From Amoebophrya sp. AT5.2 (Eukaryota; Sar; Dinophyceae; Syndiniales; Amoebophryaceae): a DNA stretch of 11,891 bases. A program made the translations under genes and the position numbers. Positions 7,200 through 11,891 of this stretch are shown here, in pieces (within the stretch, counting starts at the first letter, position 1; the number at the start of each line of letters is the position of its first letter). The stretch lies in NCBI GenBank assembly GCA_005223375.1, contig RXOD01005939.1, forward strand, positions 1 through 11,891, given 5' to 3'. The notes beneath the pieces are model-generated. The model made no database searches. It worked only from the letters and a program-made list of their open reading frames with translations, and was not told where the DNA came from.

Positions 7200-10100
7200 T
7201 TAATCCAGATAGTCTCTGCCTACTGCCACGCGCGGCTCGCCAGCCTCGTCCAGTGTAAATGTTCTATTTGACCACTTTCTTGCATTGAAAATAGCAGGAA
7301 AAATTCTATCAATTGCGAGAGATTTCGGAAAAAAGGCCGTTAATTCGTTCGTGAAGGGAAGTAGTTCATCTGCAAACATCCCTCCATCTCGATGCGGTGG
7401 ATGAATATCCAGCATTCGCGCCCGGTGCCACACTCGGTTGACGTCAAACATGGCCACGATGCGGTCCGCCCGGTATAGATCAATGATTAGTGGCAGGAGC
7501 GGGTCGATGTAACTGATGTTGGTAGTGGCCCTGTGCGTCGTGTTGCGGTATGGCGGATAGTCATACCAGCCATTGATCTCCAGGCCCATGAGGTTGCGGC
7601 TGGGGTGAAGAAGGTTCCTGGGATCTGTATCTGCTTCCCCTCTTGCAACTGTATACTCTCGTCGTAGTTGTTCGCTGATTTCATCCTCGTATAGATAATT
7701 TAGCTCTATCACACCCCGTAGCGCGATGGCCAAGGCACCCAGGACAAGAAGCGAGCGCGCACGGCCAGAGGGGAGATACTCCGTTCCCAGAGGATCACGT
7801 GTGGGGCCAAAGGAAAGATGATGCGCCGACGCAAGCTCCAGGTCCATCCATGGGTAGGCTAAGGCAACCTGATGTGGGCTCTGTAGGGAACGATCCGGGT
7901 ATAGGACGTAGCGAGGTGCAGTACGTAGGCCAGCTTCGAACGTGAAAGAAAGTCCATCTTCTAGCAGGGAAAGCATGACTAGAGCCATAGTAACGCGGTC
8001 TTTGCGAAGCGTAGCTATCCGAAAAGTAGGAGGATTGAGGCGGGTGATGGTGCTGAACGAGCCGGTGCTACTACTTTTAATCATTCTAATCAATTGCCTG
8101 CTGCGATCGAGGATGAGTCCATGTTTAGCTCCCAGCTGTAGGAAGTCTTCAGTAATACTAAGTAGGAACTCATGCCAGATAAAGAAGTGGTGCTCCATCG
8201 GCAACAGTAAGAACCATCCCTTTAGTCGTTCAAAATCCGCCGCGGTCTCCATGTTGATGTTGAAGTCCATTGCTCTGCAAAGAATCCGTCCCGTTTTGCT
8301 CACCTTCAAGTGTTCCCCTGTCTGTAGTAAAGCTGGCCTATTCGGATCCCAACCGCTCCGGAAGAAATGGCGGCAGTAGTTGAGCGGCATCCCGTCCGGC
8401 ATGATGAGGAGGTGTTCGCGGAGCGAGTCGTACAGCAGCTTGCCGGCTGCCAAGTCGACCGTATCCTGCATCTGTTGACTCCCTCCAATAGCAAAATTCT
8501 GGTGCAGTGGCAAGTACGAGAAGATCTTGCTGAGCACGTCATCCCCGAGTACAATCGGCTGTTTTCCATGAGCCGGATCATCTTCAGGGCCCGGCGCCGG
8601 GACAAGGCGCCACGGTGCTTCCGCTCTCACCATTCTGGATTCTTGAATGTTTACTGGAGCTTCGTCCCCATGCGTGGGCTCCTCCTCCTCCAGGTTTTGA
8701 GCTGGGGCGGGTTGCTGGTTATCTTGTTCTTCCTGATTCTGTACCGCCGGCGCCTCCTCCTCATGAACAATCTGCGGTCGCGCTTCTTCAACCTCGTCCG
8801 AATCCGATTCATCAATCAGTATCGGTACCCAATTCAGATCATCTGCAGCTCTATGGGTCTCTTCAGCTCGCAGCGATCGCGACCTTGCAGTCTGGAAGAT
8901 TTGTTCTGCTTGAGGATCTTCAGGAAAAAGATGTGATAGGAAACGGCTCCTAACTTCACCAGCTGGTACTTGTTTTGGGTGGATCATCTCCGAGGTGGTA
9001 GTGGGCGAGGAGGACGCAGGGCCCGCCAGTGCAACAAGTTGTGGTGTGCGTGTCGGATTGGCAATGGGTTGCTCCGCGGACGTTCTTATCGGGTTCACAG
9101 CCAGAGGCTCCGGTACCGGCACGGAACACGCAGGCGGCGGCAAGCTATGGGGTTTCGGCTGCACCGCGGAAGACGCAAAGGAAAAGTGACTCGTCGGCTT
9201 CACGTTATCGAGGAACGACTTGGCCATCGCTGCCGAGTCAGGAATGGTCACTGCTGCATCGCTCGTGCTGGAAGGAGTTACAGCCGCCACCGACGGTTGT
9301 GAACGTGTTTCGGAGGATGAAGTATTTGATATTTGGGCAGGTGCAGCAGGTGCTGGAGCTTCGTCAGGTCTTAGCTGCGGTTTGTGCTTGTTCCAGGCTG
9401 CCGAGGTTGCTTTCGAATCGATCTGGGTGCCGGAGGAACCAAATGGTCGCTGCTGATGATGGAAGGGGGTGGAGGAACCAAATTGACCCTGTGGGCGGAA
9501 AGCATTCGAAGCACCAAACTGTCCTTGTTGATGAAGAGGGCCGGGAGCGCCAAATTGTCCCTGGTTACTGAATGTGCTGGAAGATCCAAAATGTCCCTTC
9601 GGTTGGACAGGGTTCATCTTTGCTGTTGTTGCCAGTGCACCGTCCGCAAAAGTAGTGCGTGAGCCGACTACAGGAGTAGAAGAGGAAGAGGACGTTCCGA
9701 CCACGGCGCCAGCGTTCGAATTCGCAAAGCGAGCAGGTCCGCCGAAACCTTTACCTGCTGCAGCGTCAGAGCCTCCTGTTCCCGTCTTGCCTTTTCCTTT
9801 CGTGTTCATGATACTCGGTCCAACGGAGGCGGTCGTCGTGGAAGAAGAAAAGAAATTTGGCGTCGCACGAAACTGGTTATTTGGTACCAGCTGCACTGGT
9901 TTATTTCCGCCTTGGTTTTTGCCCGCATTTGTGGTGGTAGTAGTGAGTCCTTGTGTAGATGATCCCGGTTGTTGCTGAGGTCCGCGAAGGGAATTATTGC
10001 GATCCTGTTCGTCAAGGTTCGCAACTGTAGCTCCGGCAACAGTAAATGGTGGAGGGTGAGTCGCGATCAGGGAAAGGTTAGTAGAGCTCATGAATGGGTT

Positions 10101-11378
10101 CCAGACGTTCGTGGGATTCGACGGCGGGACGTTGGATGGCGTTTCCGGCCAACCGGGTGGGGGCCGCATGTTCTTGCACTTCGCCCTGACTCGTAACATG
10201 CTGCGTGACGCTGGGGAGAGCTGGTCAAAATTGCGTCCTCGTAGAATCGCTTTTGAGGTTGGAGAAAGATGTACTCCGAGTGCTTGGGAATGCTCTCGGC
10301 TACCAACCGGTGGACGTGGTTGGGAAGCCATCGAATTGGAAGATGAGAGCTGTGGTGGTCCCTGGGGGGTTTTTGCCGCAGCTGGAAGAGCAAAGTGGTG
10401 CGCCGCACTCGGAGGGCTAGACTTTGCTTTCGGGTTCATACATGCAGCAGCACCTCCCTCCTTAGCAGTCGGTCGTCCTGCTGCCTGACGTGACGATCTT
10501 CCTTGTGCAGATTCAGTTTCAAAACGCCGCGCTGAGCGTGACCGCACAGTGGTCAGCCCAGATTGTATAACTTGGTCTGCCAGCGTAGGTCGTGAGGAAG
10601 AAGACGACGCAGACGTAGGGACTAGGTTAGCAGCGGGCAGAGCCGTCTCGTCTTGCGTTTGTAGGTCCATGTGTTGAGAGAATGGGTCCGCATCCGCATG
10701 TAAATTTTGTAGTACTGTTTGCGTTTGCTCAAAGGGGTTGACGTGCTGTTGCTTCGGCGCGGGTGCTGGAACAAAATCAGAAAGGCTTCGTAGTAGGCGT
10801 CCTTGGGTAATCTGCTCCGCGTAGGCTTTTGCAGACAGTAGATCATACCGCTTTTTGTCCCAGTTCTGCCGAGCGGTGCCAGTGCTTGGTGGTGCCCGTC
10901 GGGGTGGTGGTGGCAATCGGTGCCGGCCGGAAGCGGGATAGTTTGCAGGTGGTGCAGCATCTTGGTTGTGCATCATGTGGGTCATCTGAGCAGATGAGGA
11001 AGATTTAGGAGCGTTGTTGTACACAAACTGTTGATGGTGAAAGTTCATGTTCTTCCCAAGGAACTGGTTCACGGGTGCGGTGTTGTGGTTGTTTCCCTGG
11101 TTCTGGTCGGCTGCTGACACGTCATTTCCCATGTTCTGGTCGTGAGTAGCCATGTTGTCTCCCATGTCCTGGTCGCCCAAGTAAGAGCGACGTGGTGGTG
11201 GAGCGTACTTGGAGGTAGTGAGGGTGCTGGTTTGTGGAAGCTGCTCTTCCAGTTGCGGCGGAGGGTTTTGGGGTGCTGCCCCGGTTACTTGTGCTTTTGC
11301 TTGTAGTCGTCGTTCTTCACGTATTTCCAGCGACGTGGAAATACTTGAACTCGAGCGAATCGAGTGTTCAGAATCCAT
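7200..11378 (-). CDS. Large, mostly disordered protein with FG-type repeats and an F-box-like segment
   Basis: A single frame of 1392 codons runs from ATG at 11378 (AAAATGG, a strong eukaryotic start context) to TAA at 7202-7200. No family is recognised over the full length. Residues 1-840 are low complexity (Ser, Pro, Gln, Asn, Ala). They include three 11-residue repeats starting DQ (69-101) and five FG units with a period of about 12 (595-649). Residues 851-915 are acidic and contain PILIDESDSDE, which looks like a SUMO-interaction motif. Residues 942-965 (VLGDDVLSKIFSYLPLHQNF) fit the start of an F-box, which would link to Skp1 in an SCF ubiquitin ligase. The remaining 430 residues look folded, with hydrophobic helices and no recognised repeats. 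No signal peptide or clear membrane segment is seen. The FG units resemble nucleoporin repeats, but few are present. A role in protein turnover is an inference. Confidence 0.88.
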   Translation of the reverse strand: MDSEHSIRSSSSISTSLEIREERRLQAKAQVTGAAPQNPPPQLEEQLPQTSTLTTSKYAPPPRRSYLGDQDMGDNMATHDQNMGNDVSAADQNQGNNHNTAPVNQFLGKNMNFHHQQFVYNNAPKSSSSAQMTHMMHNQDAAPPANYPASGRHRLPPPPRRAPPSTGTARQNWDKKRYDLLSAKAYAEQITQGRLLRSLSDFVPAPAPKQQHVNPFEQTQTVLQNLHADADPFSQHMDLQTQDETALPAANLVPTSASSSSSRPTLADQVIQSGLTTVRSRSARRFETESAQGRSSRQAAGRPTAKEGGAAACMNPKAKSSPPSAAHHFALPAAAKTPQGPPQLSSSNSMASQPRPPVGSREHSQALGVHLSPTSKAILRGRNFDQLSPASRSMLRVRAKCKNMRPPPGWPETPSNVPPSNPTNVWNPFMSSTNLSLIATHPPPFTVAGATVANLDEQDRNNSLRGPQQQPGSSTQGLTTTTTNAGKNQGGNKPVQLVPNNQFRATPNFFSSSTTTASVGPSIMNTKGKGKTGTGGSDAAAGKGFGGPARFANSNAGAVVGTSSSSSTPVVGSRTTFADGALATTAKMNPVQPKGHFGSSSTFSNQGQFGAPGPLHQQGQFGASNAFRPQGQFGSSTPFHHQQRPFGSSGTQIDSKATSAAWNKHKPQLRPDEAPAPAAPAQISNTSSSETRSQPSVAAVTPSSTSDAAVTIPDSAAMAKSFLDNVKPTSHFSFASSAVQPKPHSLPPPACSVPVPEPLAVNPIRTSAEQPIANPTRTPQLVALAGPASSSPTTTSEMIHPKQVPAGEVRSRFLSHLFPEDPQAEQIFQTARSRSLRAEETHRAADDLNWVPILIDESDSDEVEEARPQIVHEEEAPAVQNQEEQDNQQPAPAQNLEEEEPTHGDEAPVNIQESRMVRAEAPWRLVPAPGPEDDPAHGKQPIVLGDDVLSKIFSYLPLHQNFAIGGSQQMQDTVDLAAGKLLYDSLREHLLIMPDGMPLNYCRHFFRSGWDPNRPALLQTGEHLKVSKTGRILCRAMDFNINMETAADFERLKGWFLLLPMEHHFFIWHEFLLSITEDFLQLGAKHGLILDRSRQLIRMIKSSSTGSFSTITRLNPPTFRIATLRKDRVTMALVMLSLLEDGLSFTFEAGLRTAPRYVLYPDRSLQSPHQVALAYPWMDLELASAHHLSFGPTRDPLGTEYLPSGRARSLLVLGALAIALRGVIELNYLYEDEISEQLRREYTVARGEADTDPRNLLHPSRNLMGLEINGWYDYPPYRNTTHRATTNISYIDPLLPLIIDLYRADRIVAMFDVNRVWHRARMLDIHPPHRDGGMFADELLPFTNELTAFFPKSLAIDRIFPAIFNARKWSNRTFTLDEAGEPRVAVGRDYLD
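8484..8555 (-). other. F-box-like segment (residues 942-965 of the right-hand gene)
   Basis: IVLGDDVLSKIFSYLPLHQN follows the F-box pattern LPxxVLxxIFxYLPLxD at most hydrophobic positions. Pro after the first Leu is replaced by Gly, and the usual later Trp/Cys positions are unclear. It could be a degenerate F-box or chance. Confidence 0.45.
9432..9596 (-). repeat. Tandem 36-bp repeat encoding 12-residue GxFG units
   Basis: Five units have their Phe at residues 597, 609, 621, 633 and 646 of the right-hand gene: GHFGSSSTFSNQ, GQFGAPGPLHQQ, GQFGASNAFRPQ, GQFGSSTPFHHQ and a diverged RPFGSSG. The DNA shows the same periodicity through recurring CCAAA-TGTCC-like blocks, so the repeats arose by tandem duplication. 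The last unit has slipped by one codon. Confidence 0.85.
11076..11174 (-). repeat. Tandem 33-bp repeat encoding 11-residue DQxMG units
   Basis: Residues 69-101 of the right-hand gene divide into DQDMGDNMATH, DQNMGNDVSAA and DQNQGNNHNTA. The matching DNA shows repeated CATGT-CTGGTCG blocks on the plus strand. This is a young tandem expansion in a disordered region. Confidence 0.75.
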
Positions 11379-11891
11379 TTTTAGAAGATGATAGGTTTAA
11401 AACGTAGCTGCTTTTTTGACTCTCAGTCTTAACGACCTAGGGGGGAGCAATGGCATCGCATCAGGATTACATGACGTAGACAAGAAACACAATGGCGATA
11501 CATGACTTATAGACCTCGACACTCTTCACTCCAAGGAAAACAAAAAATGAGATGCCGTAATAGGAGAGAGAGATCCTAGAAAAAAAGAAGACAACCCGGA
11601 CAGGAAAAAACACGATCATCCAACATCCTCTGTCAAAGAAACGAACCCTTCACTTTTCAATGCAGCGCAGTCTTTCGACCAACAACAAAGCAAAGAAGTG
11701 CTGACCGTGTACGAACACAGTCAGCAGTGAACATAATTGACAAGTAATGCACGGTAGGTTTCATAAGACAGTCGTACTTTCCCGCGTCGGCAGCTGCTGA
11801 AGATTGGTTGAGCAATGTAGAATTCTAGGGTAAACTCAAAAGAACTAATAGTAACTACCGCTCTTACAATGGTTACTGGGGGAACTTATCT
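11379..11891. other. Non-coding region upstream of the right-hand gene
   Basis: About 510 bases contain no convincing gene on either strand. It presumably contains the promoter and 5' leader of the gene to its left. A TTTTAAA run lies some 20 bases before the ATG on the minus strand, but I would not call it a TATA box. The only ordered structure seen is the inverted repeat at 11699-11726. Confidence 0.5.
11699..11726. repeat. Imperfect inverted repeat (hairpin or dyad site)
   Basis: TGCTGAC and GTCAGCA form 7 bp, then one C/A mismatch, then GTGT with ACAC, around a 4-base ACGA centre. It could be a dyad protein-binding site upstream of the right-hand gene or a small hairpin. No function is shown by the sequence. 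Confidence 0.55.

Noticed and set aside
8367..8936. 189-codon plus-strand frame, the longest on that strand
   Set aside because: It lies entirely antisense to the right-hand gene, has no recognisable domain and its composition mirrors the coding strand; it is a shadow frame.
9453..9459. CTGATGA, the start of a hammerhead ribozyme core as found in some PLEs
   Set aside because: It is inside the right-hand coding gene, without the paired GAAA core and flanking stems, and away from the retroelement.

Overview
The window looks like nuclear DNA of a eukaryotic microbe, probably a protist. It has kilobase-long open frames coding for proteins rich in Ser, Pro, Gln and Ala, no operons or Shine-Dalgarno spacing, an F-box-like segment and an FG-repeat block, and a retroelement of the Penelope-like (PLE) type. 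TAA, TAG and TGA all act as frame ends, so the standard code is sufficient. The exact lineage cannot be read from the sequence; an alveolate such as a parasitic dinoflagellate relative is only a guess.

Left half (about 155-6836, minus strand): one retroelement. Reading 5' to 3' along the minus strand, a 1943-codon frame carries a Cys-rich linker, a GIY-YIG endonuclease near its N-terminus, a long unassigned middle and the first half of a reverse transcriptase (PKAHK-type motif and the first catalytic Asp). It stops at TAG (1007-1005). The second half of the same RT (GVPQG, YLDD and FLDL motifs) lies immediately downstream in the +1 frame (1015-155). The second frame has no ATG before the core of RT motif 4, so it should be made only as a fusion with the first. 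The junction has a CTT-TAG shift-prone codon pair followed 11 bases later by a 7-bp stem-loop; a 31-base GT-AG mini-intron would also restore the frame. Endonuclease before RT is the reverse of classical PLE order and recalls the permuted (Naiad/Chlamys-type) PLEs.

Right half (7200-11378, minus strand): one 1392-codon gene for a mostly disordered protein. It has an 11-residue tandem repeat near the N-terminus, a 12-residue FG-type tandem repeat in the middle, an acidic stretch with a SUMO-interaction-like motif, an F-box-like segment and an unassigned C-terminal region of about 430 residues. It is unrelated to the retroelement.

Non-coding stretches are 1-154 (retroelement 3' side), 6894-7199 (between the two genes, holding the end of the right-hand gene and the start of the retroelement) and 11379-11891 (upstream of the right-hand gene, with one imperfect inverted repeat). 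No tRNA, rRNA, CRISPR array or plus-strand gene is supported.
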